A program made the translations under genes and the position numbers. The notes under the pieces were generated by a model that was given only the letters and a program-made list of their open reading frames with translations, was not told the origin of the DNA and searched no databases. From contig CADCHE010000003.1 in the NCBI GenBank assembly GCA_902801205.1, positions 62,001 through 126,000 of the forward strand: a stretch of DNA of 64,000 bases, written 5' to 3'. The stretch is from an uncultured Bacteroidia bacterium (GTDB taxonomy: Bacteria > Bacteroidota > Bacteroidia > Bacteroidales > UBA932). This document shows, one piece after another, positions 35,402-45,158 of the stretch. Each line of letters begins with the position of its first letter. Positions within the stretch are counted from its first letter, which is position 1.

Positions 35402-38400
35402 GTGCGGAGCAGTCCCAAAAACTGCGCGAAGGAATCGAAGGCGGACGGAATGTCTATTGCAAAGGGTTGTTCCTTTCCGCCCGCTGGTTCGTCGTGGCCC
35501 AGTGCGCCGGTGATGGTGTACAACTGGTTGTTCTTCCGGACCGGGAGAAAGCCGAATATTGCGCCGCCGACCTGTATCAGGTCGTTCAGGACGATATCGT
35601 CTTCTTCCTGCCGGACAGCGGGAAAGGCGTGGAGCGGAGCAACTACAAGTCATCGCTGAGCGTCCAGCGGACTGCGGCGGTCGGAAAACTGATGCAATGG
35701 TCCTCCGGAAACGGTCCGCTTTATCTTGTCACATACCCGGAAGCACTTGAAGAACAGGTACCTGCGTCTTCTTTCATCCGTCAGAACATCCTCCGGCTGG
35801 AAAAAGGCATGGAGATTCCTTTCGACACGATCAAGGAGAAACTGTCCGGGCAGGGATTCGAACGGGTCGACTTCGTATCCGCCCCTGGACAATATGCGGT
35901 CCGCGGGTCGATCATCGACGTATTCTCCTATGCATACAATGATCCGTACCGGATTTCCTTCTTCGGAAATGAAGTGGAGTCGATCCATCTGTTCGACTGC
36001 AACACCCAGCTTTCGAAACAGGACTGCGATGTAGCGGACATCTATCCCGACCTGGACAATTCTCCCCAGGAGGAACTTACGTCCCTGACCGCTTTCCTTC
36101 CGGAAGACACCGTCGTCTGGGCGGATGCCGCCGACCTGTACATGGAACGTCCGTTTTACGGGGAACTGGACCGCTTCGTGCATGTTTTCCTGGACAAGCC
36201 GCTTCCGCAGTCGCAGGCAGAGGTCGTTACTTTCCACATCGCACCGCAACCCGTCTTCCGGAAGAATTTCGAAATGCTCGCCGCCGACATCCGCCGGCAC
36301 CAGGAATATGGATATACGGTCTTCCTGCTGAGCGAGCGCATGTCGCAGGTAGAGCGGTACAAATCCATCTTCGAGCAAAGTACCGGCGTCATGCCCTCCT
36401 TCATCTGCGGGAAGAACATTCACGAAGGATTCATCGACCACGACGCGAAAATATGCTGCTATACCGATCACGAGGTGTTCGACCGTTTCCACCGCGTGAA
36501 GATCCGCCGGACGGTGGAGAAGAGCGAACAATTGACACTCAATGACATCGCGGCGTTCAACATCGGTGATTACATCGTCCATATCGACCATGGCATCGGT
36601 ATCTTCGGCGGGCTCGTGAAAATGAAGGACGACAAGGGACGGATGAAGGAGGTCGTGAAACTAATGTATCGCGACGGAGACGTCGTCTTCGTATCCGTCC
36701 ATTCCTTGAACAAGATTTCCCGTTTCCGTTCCAAAGAAGGGGAAGCGCCGCGCATCGGCAAACTCGGTTCGAAGAGCTGGCAGACACTCAAGGCGGGTGC
36801 GAAGTCGCGGATCAAAGACATTGCCAAGGAACTGATCCAGCTGTATGCCAAGCGGAAGGCCTCGAAAGGCTATGCTTATTCTCCGGACAGTTACCTGCAA
36901 GAGGAACTCGAATCTTCCTTCATGTATGAAGATACTCCGGACCAGGAGTCGGCCACGAAGGCCGTGAAGCGCGACATGGAAGACACCAGCCCGATGGACC
37001 GTCTCATCTGCGGAGATGTCGGTTTCGGAAAGACGGAAATCGCCGTCCGGGCAGCTTTCAAGGCGGTGACGGACGGGAAGCAAGTCGCAGTGCTGGTTCC
37101 TACGACGATTCTCGCCCTGCAGCATTATACAACCTTCTGCGCCCGGCTGAAGGAATTTCCTTGCTCTGTCGACTATGTCAGCCGGCTTCGGACGGCCTCG
37201 GAAGTCAAATCCATCCGGGAGCGGCTGGCTAACGGCACGCTGGACATCGTCATCGGCACCCATAAGATTCTCGGAAAGACATTCGAATTCAAGGACTTGG
37301 GATTGCTGATCATCGACGAGGAGCAGAAGTTCGGCGTGGCGGCGAAGGAACGTCTCCGGTACTTGAAGTCGAACGTGGATACCTTGACGCTGACGGCGAC
37401 GCCGATTCCGCGTACGCTCCAGTTCTCGTTGCTAGGTGCCCGTGACCTTTCGATCATCAGCACGCCGCCGCCGAACCGGATTCCCGTACAGACCGAAATC
37501 ATCCTCTTCAATCCGGATGAAATCAAGGGCATCCTCAATTATGAACTCAATCGCGGCGGGCAGGTCTTCTTCATGCACAACAAGGTGGAAGAGCTGCCGG
37601 CCATCCACGATATCCTCCACCGGCTCGTGCCGGATGCATCGATCTGCGTCGCCCACGGCCAGATGGAGTCGAAGGAACTGGAGAACCGGATGCTTGATTT
37701 CATCCGGGGCGACTACGATATCCTGCTCTGCACGACCATCATCGAAAACGGACTGGACATTCCGAACGCGAACACGATCCTGATCAACCAGGCGCAGAAT
37801 ATCGGTCTGAGTGACCTGCACCAGCTGCGCGGCCGTGTGGGACGTTCCAACAAGAAGGCGTTCTGCTACCTGATTGTCCCGCCGCTGGTGAGCATTACGG
37901 AAGATGCGCGCAAACGCCTGAAAGCCATCGAGGAGTTCTCCGACCTGGGCAGCGGTTTCAACATCGCGATGCAGGACCTGGACATCCGCGGTGCCGGCAA
38001 CCTGCTGGGCGCCGAACAGAGCGGCTTCATCATGGACATGGGATATGAGACCTACCAGAAGATCCTGATGGAGGCGATGGAAGAACTCGGTGTCGAAACG
38101 GGGTACACCGGCGGCGTCACGGAAGATTCGTTCCGGGTGGACTGCACGGTGGAGACCGACCAGACGGCCCTGATTCCGGATACGTATATCGACATTCCGG
38201 CGGAGAAGATCCGGATTTACAAACAATTGGATTCCTTGCTGGATGAGCGCGAACTGGACCGGCTGCATTCCCAGATGGAAGACCGTTTCGGTCCTCTGCC
38301 GCCCGAGGCGGACAACCTGTTCGATGTCGTGAAGGTGCGGAATGCCGGAGAACGGCTCGGATTCGAAAAAATCATCATCAAGAACGGCATGATGATCTTC

Positions 38401-38583
38401 TTCTTCCTGTCCAACCAGATGTCTCCGTACTTCCGTTCCGACACGTTCGAAGGCGTCATCCGCCGGTTGGACGACCTGGGAGGGAGTTTCGTCCTCAAGC
38501 AGTCGGAAGGAAAGCTGAAAATCGTCACACGGGGCGTGGATTCCATGACCGCCGCACTTGCTGCATTGAAAAAATTGCAATAA
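35371..38583 (+). CDS. mfd: Transcription-repair coupling factor Mfd
   Basis: 1070 aa, slightly shorter than the E. coli protein. A UvrB-homology region (QYAVRGSIIDVFSY near residue 175), an RNA-polymerase interaction domain (IVHIDHGIGIFGGLVK near 400), then the helicase core: Walker A CGDVGFGKTEIAVRA (about 549), DEEQ (about 649), TATPIPRTL, and HQLRGRVGRSNKKAF followed by the C-terminal TRCF domain. It removes RNA polymerase stalled at lesions and recruits UvrA. The start ATG at 35371 lies inside the DnaA-box-like cluster. Confidence 0.96.
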   Translation: MNGFFGDVLISAEQSQKLREGIEGGRNVYCKGLFLSARWFVVAQCAGDGVQLVVLPDREKAEYCAADLYQVVQDDIVFFLPDSGKGVERSNYKSSLSVQRTAAVGKLMQWSSGNGPLYLVTYPEALEEQVPASSFIRQNILRLEKGMEIPFDTIKEKLSGQGFERVDFVSAPGQYAVRGSIIDVFSYAYNDPYRISFFGNEVESIHLFDCNTQLSKQDCDVADIYPDLDNSPQEELTSLTAFLPEDTVVWADAADLYMERPFYGELDRFVHVFLDKPLPQSQAEVVTFHIAPQPVFRKNFEMLAADIRRHQEYGYTVFLLSERMSQVERYKSIFEQSTGVMPSFICGKNIHEGFIDHDAKICCYTDHEVFDRFHRVKIRRTVEKSEQLTLNDIAAFNIGDYIVHIDHGIGIFGGLVKMKDDKGRMKEVVKLMYRDGDVVFVSVHSLNKISRFRSKEGEAPRIGKLGSKSWQTLKAGAKSRIKDIAKELIQLYAKRKASKGYAYSPDSYLQEELESSFMYEDTPDQESATKAVKRDMEDTSPMDRLICGDVGFGKTEIAVRAAFKAVTDGKQVAVLVPTTILALQHYTTFCARLKEFPCSVDYVSRLRTASEVKSIRERLANGTLDIVIGTHKILGKTFEFKDLGLLIIDEEQKFGVAAKERLRYLKSNVDTLTLTATPIPRTLQFSLLGARDLSIISTPPPNRIPVQTEIILFNPDEIKGILNYELNRGGQVFFMHNKVEELPAIHDILHRLVPDASICVAHGQMESKELENRMLDFIRGDYDILLCTTIIENGLDIPNANTILINQAQNIGLSDLHQLRGRVGRSNKKAFCYLIVPPLVSITEDARKRLKAIEEFSDLGSGFNIAMQDLDIRGAGNLLGAEQSGFIMDMGYETYQKILMEAMEELGVETGYTGGVTEDSFRVDCTVETDQTALIPDTYIDIPAEKIRIYKQLDSLLDERELDRLHSQMEDRFGPLPPEADNLFDVVKVRNAGERLGFEKIIIKNGMMIFFFLSNQMSPYFRSDTFEGVIRRLDDLGGSFVLKQSEGKLKIVTRGVDSMTAALAALKKLQ

Positions 38584-38597
38584 AATGCCTAACTTTG
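38566..38597 (+). promoter_or_regulatory. coaX promoter (TTG-N21-TAACTTTG)
   Basis: TTG at 38566-38568 within the end of mfd and TAACTTTG at 38590-38597, spacer 21 bp, 20 bp before the coaX start. Confidence 0.5.
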
Positions 38598-38617
38598 GCT
38601 GCTGATTCACTGGAAAC

Positions 38618-39343
38618 ATGTCCCATCTGCTGGTAGAAATAGGAAATACCGCGCTCAAGGCGGTGTGGGCCGATGCTGCGACGCTGGGCCGGATGTTCCG
38701 GTACCAGGGTGAAGACATGGCCGGATTCATCCTTTCCCTGATGGAGAAGGAGTGTCCCGATGTACTGCTGGTGGCTTCTGCCGCCGGTCTGCCGGAGGAG
38801 CAGGAAAACCGGCTCCGGGCCTGCTGCAGCACCTACTTGCCGCTCGACAGCCGCAATCCCGGATTGCTTTCCGCCTATGGCCTTCCTGCGGACCTGCCCG
38901 CCGACCGGGCAGCAGCCGTAAAGGCCGCCCGTCATCTTTTCGAAGGGAAGGGCACGCTGCTTTTCGATTTCGGTACCATGCTTTCCGTCGATCTTGTAGA
39001 ACCGGACGGTTCCTACGGCGGCGGATTCCTCTCTCCCGGACTGACGACACGGTTCAAGGCGGTGAACCGCTATTCGCGGACGCTTCCCCTGCTCCGCGCG
39101 GACGATGAAATCCCTTCCGTCGGATACTCGGTGCAGGATGCCGTTCAGGCCGGTGTCGTATCGGGCATATTATTTGAAATACAAGGATACTTGTCCCGTT
39201 TTCCGGAAAAAACACCGGTTTTTACGGGCGGGGACGCTTTATATTTTGCAAAAAAAATGAAAAACCCCATCTTTGTAGTTTGTAATCTCGTCCTGACGGG
39301 GTTGGCCCTTATCGCTGAAGACTATGTGCAAAGGAAAGATTAA
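38618..39343 (+). CDS. coaX: Type III pantothenate kinase
   Basis: 241 aa. The phosphate-1 loop LLVEIGNTALKAVW is at the N-terminus, LPADRAAAVKAARH matches the DR motif, LLFDFGTMLSVDLV is phosphate-2 with the usual Thr-Ala replaced by Met-Leu, and GGFLSPGLTTRFKAV and FTGGDALYFAK follow. It phosphorylates pantothenate in coenzyme A synthesis. The 3' end overlaps the next gene by 20 bp. It opens the plus-strand run of envelope genes, as in other Bacteroidota. Confidence 0.93.
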   Translation: MSHLLVEIGNTALKAVWADAATLGRMFRYQGEDMAGFILSLMEKECPDVLLVASAAGLPEEQENRLRACCSTYLPLDSRNPGLLSAYGLPADLPADRAAAVKAARHLFEGKGTLLFDFGTMLSVDLVEPDGSYGGGFLSPGLTTRFKAVNRYSRTLPLLRADDEIPSVGYSVQDAVQAGVVSGILFEIQGYLSRFPEKTPVFTGGDALYFAKKMKNPIFVVCNLVLTGLALIAEDYVQRKD

Positions 39344-40640
39344 GGTCATAGCCGCCATAGCCGCACTCTTGCTTGCGCTCCCTGCCGGGGCGCAGGATGA
39401 GTCATACAATACCTATTCGCCTTATTCCGTCTTCGGCGTAGGTGACCTCTTCCACCGCGGGACCTCCTCCAGCAAGAGCATGGGCGGCGTCGGAATCGCC
39501 AACCGCGACAAGCGGTTCGTCAACCTGATGAATCCCGCCTCCGTGACAGAACGTGAAGACAAGTCGTTCATGGCTGATTTCGGCCTTTCCGCCGGCAACC
39601 GCCTCTATGCGCAGGGGGACAACCGGTCGGCCAACAACACCTTCAACATCTACGATTTCGCGTTTTCCTTCCCGGTCTTCAAGAATTTCGCGATGTACGC
39701 CGGCATCACGCCGTTCAGCGGCATCGGCTACCAGGTTTCCTCCAAAGTGACGGATCCTTCCATCATCGGACATACCGGCAACATTACGGTCACGGCCGAC
39801 GGATACGGCGACATGACCGGCATCTTCCTGGGAGCCGGCTACAAGTTCACCAAGGGCCTTTCCGCCGGTGTGGAAGTGGAGTATATCTTCGGAAACCTGC
39901 ACAAGAACAACGCACAGGTGTTCTCTACGTCGAGTTACAGCAGCATCTACAGCGGCTATAACATGCACATGCATGCTTTCGCTCCGAAGGTGGGCGTGCA
40001 GTACGAGTTCCCGCTGGCTTCCGAAGTCACGGCGACGGTGGGTGCCACCTACCGCCTGAAAGCCGGCCTGCACGGATCGCTGCGCGACTTTGAATACAAC
40101 GTCGTCGGTTCGGTGACAGATACGACGCGCATCGTGACGACGAAACTGGGCGGCGACGGCGACCGGGTCTCCCTGGGCGACGAAATCGGTGTCGGCTTCT
40201 CCGTGAATGGCCGCGACCGCTGGTTCGCCGAGCTCGATTACCAGCGTTCCGACTGGACTTCCTGCGGCATGGACCACGCCGGTTTCGCCAATGTCGGCAA
40301 GGCGGTTTTCAGCGCCACGGCTTCGCAGGGCGTACGTGCCGGCTTCTCTTTCGTCCCCAATCGGAATGACATCCGATATTATTACAGGAGAATCACTTAC
40401 AGGGGCGGTGCCTATTGGGACCAGGCCTATTACAAGCTGGATGGGAATACCATCAATTCTTTTGGTCTGACTTTTGGAGTCACCCTTCCTGTATACTATA
40501 TGAACAATGGTCTCAGCTTGGGCGTGGATATCGGCCAGCGGGGATCGATGCAGGGAAACAAGGTTCGGGAACGTTATGTCAACTTCCACATCGGCCTCAA
40601 CATGTTTGAGATCTGGTTCCTGAAGCCACGTTACAACTAA
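39324..40640 (+). CDS. Outer-membrane beta-barrel protein, function unknown
   Basis: 438 aa. Signal peptide KIKVIAAIAALLLALPAGAQ. The mature part begins ESYNTYSPYSVFGVGDLF and has many short strands with alternating hydrophobic residues and Gly/aromatic turns, ending WFLKPRY, as expected of an outer-membrane barrel with a C-terminal aromatic. It looks like the FadL-like/OmpP1-like barrel that is conserved next to coaX in Bacteroidota; the substrate is not known. Its ATG lies 20 bp inside coaX, suggesting translational coupling. Confidence 0.78.
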   Translation: MCKGKIKVIAAIAALLLALPAGAQDESYNTYSPYSVFGVGDLFHRGTSSSKSMGGVGIANRDKRFVNLMNPASVTEREDKSFMADFGLSAGNRLYAQGDNRSANNTFNIYDFAFSFPVFKNFAMYAGITPFSGIGYQVSSKVTDPSIIGHTGNITVTADGYGDMTGIFLGAGYKFTKGLSAGVEVEYIFGNLHKNNAQVFSTSSYSSIYSGYNMHMHAFAPKVGVQYEFPLASEVTATVGATYRLKAGLHGSLRDFEYNVVGSVTDTTRIVTTKLGGDGDRVSLGDEIGVGFSVNGRDRWFAELDYQRSDWTSCGMDHAGFANVGKAVFSATASQGVRAGFSFVPNRNDIRYYYRRITYRGGAYWDQAYYKLDGNTINSFGLTFGVTLPVYYMNNGLSLGVDIGQRGSMQGNKVRERYVNFHIGLNMFEIWFLKPRYN

Positions 40641-40671
40641 GATTGAGTAAGACAATAAACGAGACAAAACA

Positions 40672-41997
40672 ATGAAAAAGATTGTAACCGTCTTCATCGC
40701 ACTGGCAGCGGTGACAATGTTCGGAACCCGGGCGACGGCCCAGGGCAAGTACGGCGCAGACAGCCTTGAATGCATGAAATACCTGTCCTTCTATACGGAG
40801 AACTACAAGGTGTACGACAAGGACAAGACGCCCGAGAACTTCCAGTTGACGATGTCGAACTGGCGGAAGGCAATGAAGTATTGTCCTTCCACTGCGTTTC
40901 AGAACATGTTCATCCATGGTTCCGTCCTGGTGCGCCGGGCCATCAAGGAGGCCAAGACGCCTGAGGCCCAGGCCGCGTTGATCGACACGCTGCTCATGCT
41001 GCAGGACCGCCGCGCGGAAGCGTTCCCCAAGAACGCCGTTTCGACGCTCAACAACAAGGGTATGTACATCGCGCAGTACATCAAGGATCCGGAGCAGATT
41101 TACAAAGGCCTGACGCAGGTCATCGAGGCGAACAAGGAAGCTACTTCGCTGAACCTGTTCCCGCTGCACCTGAATTCGGTCATTACGCTCTTCGGTGACA
41201 AAAAGCTCGACGTGGAAGACGTCATCAATGCCTATCAGGCAGACATCGACGCCGTGTCCGCCAAGGAAGGCGAGCAGGCCGCAAAGGTGAAGACCGACCT
41301 GGAGAACCTGTTCATCCAGAGCAAGGTGGCCAGCTGCGACAACCTGCTTGCGCTGTTCACTCCCCGCTTCGAAGCGGATCCCGACAATGCCGAGCTCGCG
41401 ACGAAGGTTGTGAAGATGCTTGCCAATACCGAGGGTTGCCAGAACAACGACCTGTTCCTCAAGGCGGTTACCTCGATGCACAAGAACGAGCCTTCCGCTT
41501 CTTCCGCATACTATCTGTACAGGCTGCACGCCGCACAGGACGATATGGATAAAGCCATCGCTTACCTGGAAGAGGCGGTCAATACCGAAGGACTCGACAA
41601 CAACACGAAGGCAGATTATCTCTTCGAGCTGGCAACGGTCTGCCTGAAGAACGGCAACAATGCGAAGGCTTCCTCTTCCGCCCAGAAGGCGGCGGAGCTG
41701 AACGAGTCGTATCAGGGAAAGGCTTATTACATCATCGGAACGATCTGGGGTTCCGTCGCCTGTGGCGGCAACGAGATCGAGAAGCGCGCCCACTACTGGG
41801 TGGCGGTCGACTATCTCAACAAGGCCAAGGCGGCTGACGCCAGCCTGGCAAGCGACTGCAACAGCCTGATCGCATCCTACAGCCGTTACTTCCCGCAGAA
41901 GGCGGAGGCCTTCATGTATGATGTGGTGGACGGCAATTCCTACACGGTCAACTGCGGTGGCATGCACGCCACGACGACCGTCCGTACCCAGAAATAA
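40672..41997 (+). CDS. Secreted TPR-repeat protein
   Basis: 441 aa. Signal peptide KKIVTVFIALAAVTMFGTRATA. Helical throughout with TPR-type repeats such as YYLYRLHAAQDDMDKAIAYL, LEEAVNTEGL and LATVCLKNGNNAKASSSAQKA. Probably periplasmic and a protein-protein interaction module for the barrel or LPS-transport proteins encoded on either side. No enzyme motif seen. It starts 31 bp after the barrel gene and ends 18 bp before the LptC-like gene. Confidence 0.8.
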   Translation: MKKIVTVFIALAAVTMFGTRATAQGKYGADSLECMKYLSFYTENYKVYDKDKTPENFQLTMSNWRKAMKYCPSTAFQNMFIHGSVLVRRAIKEAKTPEAQAALIDTLLMLQDRRAEAFPKNAVSTLNNKGMYIAQYIKDPEQIYKGLTQVIEANKEATSLNLFPLHLNSVITLFGDKKLDVEDVINAYQADIDAVSAKEGEQAAKVKTDLENLFIQSKVASCDNLLALFTPRFEADPDNAELATKVVKMLANTEGCQNNDLFLKAVTSMHKNEPSASSAYYLYRLHAAQDDMDKAIAYLEEAVNTEGLDNNTKADYLFELATVCLKNGNNAKASSSAQKAAELNESYQGKAYYIIGTIWGSVACGGNEIEKRAHYWVAVDYLNKAKAADASLASDCNSLIASYSRYFPQKAEAFMYDVVDGNSYTVNCGGMHATTTVRTQK

Positions 41998-42015
41998 AAG
42001 GATTCCCATAAAGCT

Positions 42016-42645
42016 TTGAAACGAAGCTTGCATACTTTGACGATGATTGCAACCGCGACGGCGGTTGCATTCGTCGTCTTTTCGTGCAAGCGGACATTGG
42101 ACGAGGCGGAGAAAATCGACCTGACGAAGACGCCGTTCCAGCGGGTGGAACAGATGTTCGTGGTCCAGACGAAGAACGGGAACTTGCAGATGCGCGTGGA
42201 GGCCGGTCTCATGGAGCGTTACGAGAACGATACGGCATCTTACGAACTGTTCCCGGAGGGCATGGAGGTGTACGCTTATTCGGAGGATGGAGCGCTGGAA
42301 ACGATGCTCCTGTCCGACAAGGCCCGGCACTACAAGCAGAAGAACGGGTTGGAAGAGTACTGGGCCGCCTTCGGAAATGTGGTCGTGCAGAACATCATCA
42401 AGCAGGAAACCCTGGAAACGGACACCTTGTACTGGGACCAGGCGCGCAAGGAAATCTACACCGACTGCTATGTGCGCATGTTTTCCAACGACGGATTCAT
42501 GCAGGGATACGGCATGCGGTCGGATGAGCGGGCCCGCAACACGACCATCTTCAAACCCTTCAACAGTTACGGTGTCGTGGTGCAGGATTCGACGAAAGTG
42601 GTGATCGATTCTGTGAACTTTATCGGGCCTTTGCTGAAAAAATGA
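42016..42645 (+). CDS. lptC: LptC-like LPS export component, lipoprotein, TTG start
   Basis: 209 aa from TTG 42016. The first in-frame ATG, at 42043, would remove the basic N-terminus of the signal sequence (KRSLHTLTM), leaving only the hydrophobic stretch and VVFSC lipobox, so TTG is favoured. The mature region contains ETLLLSDKARHYK-like (METMLLSDKARHYK-like) beta strands, WAAFGNVVVQNIIKQETLETD and DTLYWDQARKEIYTD, as in LptC/LptA beta-taco proteins. It would pass LPS from LptBFG to LptA. Confidence is in the fold; the mechanism is from the family. Confidence 0.82.
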   Translation: MKRSLHTLTMIATATAVAFVVFSCKRTLDEAEKIDLTKTPFQRVEQMFVVQTKNGNLQMRVEAGLMERYENDTASYELFPEGMEVYAYSEDGALETMLLSDKARHYKQKNGLEEYWAAFGNVVVQNIIKQETLETDTLYWDQARKEIYTDCYVRMFSNDGFMQGYGMRSDERARNTTIFKPFNSYGVVVQDSTKVVIDSVNFIGPLLKK

Positions 42646-42717
42646 TGTTTAATTGAATAAAAATCACTATCTTCGCACCCCAATATCGTTTGGATTGAAT
42701 TTATAAAGTACAACAAT

Positions 42718-44814
42718 ATGGCCATTCTTCAAAAAACGCGCGAGAAGTTCGGCTTGGCGGTGTCCATTATCATCGCCCTGGCCCTTCTTTCCTTTATTTT
42801 GGACCCGAACACCCTGCAGACCGCTTTCCAGGCAATGTCTTCCAAGAACGACGTGGGTGAAATCGCCGGAAAGACAATCGGTTATCTCGATTTCCAGAAC
42901 GAGGTGGAGAAGTTCGGTGTCGTCAATGAACTGATCTCCGGAAGCTCCTCCAAGACCGAGCAGCAGCAGGAGCAGATCCGCAACGCGACCTGGCAGTCCC
43001 TCGTGGACAAGTACCTTTTCGTCAAGAATGCGAAAGCCGCGGGTATCAAAGTGGGCAACGACGAACTGAAAGACCTGCTTTCGGGCAACATGCTTTCTCC
43101 GGTCATTTCGAACAATCCCATTTTCGCGGATGAGAACGGACAGTTCTCTTCCGAGCGTCTCCAGAACTTCCTCCAGCAGATGAAGCAAGACGAAAGCGGC
43201 CGCCTCAAGACCTACTGGGACTACCTCCAGAATACGGCTTACACCCAGCAGTTCTATGCCAAGTACGGCGCCCTGTTCACCAACGGCAACGTGCAGAACC
43301 AGCTGATGCTCAACCGTGCGATCAACGAGAACAACATCTCCGCGAAGGTCGACATGATCATGGTTCCCCCGTATTTCGCCACCGACACGACGATCAAGAT
43401 CGCCGACGCCGACATCCAGAAGTACTACAACGACCACAAGAAGCTCTTCAAACAGCGCGCATCCCGCGACCTCGAGTACGTGATGTACGAGGTGGAGCCT
43501 TCCGCCGCCGACATCAACGCCACCAACGAGGCGATGTCCGCCGTCTATGACGAGTTTGCCACGACCGACAACATGAAGTCCTTCCTGGCCCGCAACTCGG
43601 AAGTTTCCCTCTCCGACAACTGGTACAAGGATACGGAACTGAATTCCGTCAACAAGGACATCAACGACTTCGTGTTCAGCAACGCCTCGGGTGTTTCTCC
43701 GATCGTTGCCGCTGACGGTGTCTTCTACGCCGTCCGCATCATGGACACCGCCTCCCTGCCGGATTCGGTCTATGTCCGCCACATCCTTCTGCAGGGCGAT
43801 GCTTCCGCCAAGGCCGACAGCCTCCTGAACGTGCTGAAGCGTGGTGAGAACTTCTCCAACGTCGCCGCCGCCTGGTCTGCGGATACCCGTTCCGCCGCTG
43901 ACGGCCAGATGGGCAACATCGGCTGGCTCCGTCAGGCCGACCTGACGCAGATTCCCGACTTCAAGCCGGTGATGACCGCCAAGATCGGCGAGCCTTTCAT
44001 CGTCAAGACGAGCTATGGTTCGCATATCCTCGAGGTAACCCGCAAGACCGCTCCGCTGACCAAGAAGCAGGTGGCGATCCTCCAGAAGACGGCCGTTGCC
44101 AGCAACGAGACCTTCAATGACTACTACTCCAAGGCCAACCGTTTCGCGACGCTGGCTGCGGGCAGCTACAAGAACTACCGTGCCGCCGTCGACTCCCTGG
44201 GTGTCTACTCCCGTCCGATGTCCAACGTGCTGGAAAGCAACGATACGTACGGCGGTGTGAACCGCGCCAAGGAAGTGACGCGCTGGGCGTTCGACAACAA
44301 GCCCGGCAAGGTGTCCGACATCATCACGGTCGACAACAACTACTTCTTCATCGTCGCCCTGAAGGGTATGCACAAGGAGGGTATTGCCGAGTTTGACGAG
44401 GTCAAGGACAACATCCGTCAGCAGCTCTATGCCGAGCAGGCCAGCAAGAAGCAGGCGGCTGACGTGGCCGAGAAGATCAAGGGTCTGACGGACCTGCAGG
44501 TGATTGCCGACACGCTCCACACGCCGATCACGCCGGATGTCGAGATCCGTTTCTCCTCCATGATCGGACAGGGCCTGGACGGCATGCTGATCGGTGCGGT
44601 TTCTTCCGCTCCGGAGGGCAAGATCTGCGGCCCGATCGCCGGCAACATCGGTACCTTCATCTTCCGCGTGAATTCCCGCGAGACCGGTTCCTTCTATACC
44701 GAGACCGATGCGAAGAACAACGCGCAGCAGATGAACAACTATGCGATGCAGATGTTGCTGCCTGTCATGATGAACGATGCGGATGTGAAAGACAACCGCG
44801 CCCGTTTCTTCTAG
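42718..44814 (+). CDS. PpiD-like periplasmic peptidyl-prolyl isomerase
   Basis: 698 aa. One N-terminal membrane anchor (FGLAVSIIIALALLSFIL, residues about 11-28), SurA/PpiD-type N-terminal region, and a parvulin domain (DSVYVRHILLQG, SADTRSAADGQMGNIGWL, EPFIVKTSYGSHILEV, about residues 345-440). A further C-terminal region resembles a second, degenerate PPIase domain. It assists folding of exported envelope proteins. It follows the LptC-like gene by 72 bp and has an intrinsic terminator. Confidence 0.88.
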   Translation: MAILQKTREKFGLAVSIIIALALLSFILDPNTLQTAFQAMSSKNDVGEIAGKTIGYLDFQNEVEKFGVVNELISGSSSKTEQQQEQIRNATWQSLVDKYLFVKNAKAAGIKVGNDELKDLLSGNMLSPVISNNPIFADENGQFSSERLQNFLQQMKQDESGRLKTYWDYLQNTAYTQQFYAKYGALFTNGNVQNQLMLNRAINENNISAKVDMIMVPPYFATDTTIKIADADIQKYYNDHKKLFKQRASRDLEYVMYEVEPSAADINATNEAMSAVYDEFATTDNMKSFLARNSEVSLSDNWYKDTELNSVNKDINDFVFSNASGVSPIVAADGVFYAVRIMDTASLPDSVYVRHILLQGDASAKADSLLNVLKRGENFSNVAAAWSADTRSAADGQMGNIGWLRQADLTQIPDFKPVMTAKIGEPFIVKTSYGSHILEVTRKTAPLTKKQVAILQKTAVASNETFNDYYSKANRFATLAAGSYKNYRAAVDSLGVYSRPMSNVLESNDTYGGVNRAKEVTRWAFDNKPGKVSDIITVDNNYFFIVALKGMHKEGIAEFDEVKDNIRQQLYAEQASKKQAADVAEKIKGLTDLQVIADTLHTPITPDVEIRFSSMIGQGLDGMLIGAVSSAPEGKICGPIAGNIGTFIFRVNSRETGSFYTETDAKNNAQQMNNYAMQMLLPVMMNDADVKDNRARFF

Positions 44815-44834
44815 GCGCGATTCCCGTGCAATAC

Positions 44835-44871
44835 AAAAAGAGGTCGACTCAAAGAGCCGGCCCCTTTTTTT
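44835..44871 (+). terminator. Intrinsic terminator of the PpiD-like gene
   Basis: A 16-position stem with two mismatches and an AAA loop (AAAAAGAGG... pairing with ...GGCCCCTTTTT), then a T run, 20 bp after the stop. Confidence 0.75.
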
Positions 44872-44887
44872 GTGCTGGATCGTTCGC

Positions 44888-45002
44888 CGGGCGGGTTGTC
44901 CGGAAAACCTTCGCTCCGCTCATTCCTCCCACCGCTTCGCGGCGGGCCCCTCCCGTTCACGAGGCCACGGGTGGCCACGGGTTTACCGGGGCAACCCGCC
45001 CG
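44888..45002. repeat. Palindromic structured element, about 115 bp
   Basis: Left arm 44888-44909 and right arm 44980-45002 pair over about 20 of 22 positions with one bulge and one mismatch (the outer 11 bp, CGGGCGGGTTG/CAACCCGCCCG, are perfect). Between them are small inner hairpins, including CCGC-ttc-GCGG (44933-44943) and GGCCAC/GTGGCC (44962-44978), giving a branched fold. Gene-free, very GC-rich, between a terminator and a tandem repeat. It looks like a REP- or MITE-type palindrome; no transposase is near. Confidence 0.55.
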
Positions 45003-45020
45003 CGAACGTCCGGCGACCCG

Positions 45021-45135
45021 CGAGGAAGCCATCAGGTAGGAATTTGGCCGGCCGGCGGGGATGCCATCAGGTAGGAATTTGCCCGGCCTGCGAGGATGCC
45101 ATCGGGTAGGAGATATTGACCTGCCGGCGGGGATG
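45021..45135. repeat. Tandem repeat, about 35-bp unit, three copies plus a partial fourth
   Basis: Units begin at 45021, 45056 and 45091 with spacing 35 and 35, and the partial fourth begins at 45128 (37 bp later). Shared core is GCCATCAGGTAGGAATTTG followed by a CCGGCC-type GC block and CGAGG/CGGGG. It lies in the 344-bp gene-free gap. The 35-bp period is not a multiple of three, so it is not a coding repeat. Confidence 0.8.
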
Positions 45136-45158
45136 CTAGAGAGAAGGAAGGCGGAGCG

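Noticed and set aside
40597..42330. Minus-strand ORF of 577 codons opposite the TPR and LptC-like genes
   Set aside because: Antisense to two genes in a conserved envelope operon, with no recognisable domain.
42667..44520. Minus-strand ORF of 617 codons opposite the PpiD-like gene
   Set aside because: Val- and Gly-rich antisense shadow of a clear PPIase gene; no homology.
45021..45135. Possible CRISPR array from the repeated 35-bp units
   Set aside because: The units abut with no unique spacers and no cas genes are near, so it is a plain tandem repeat.
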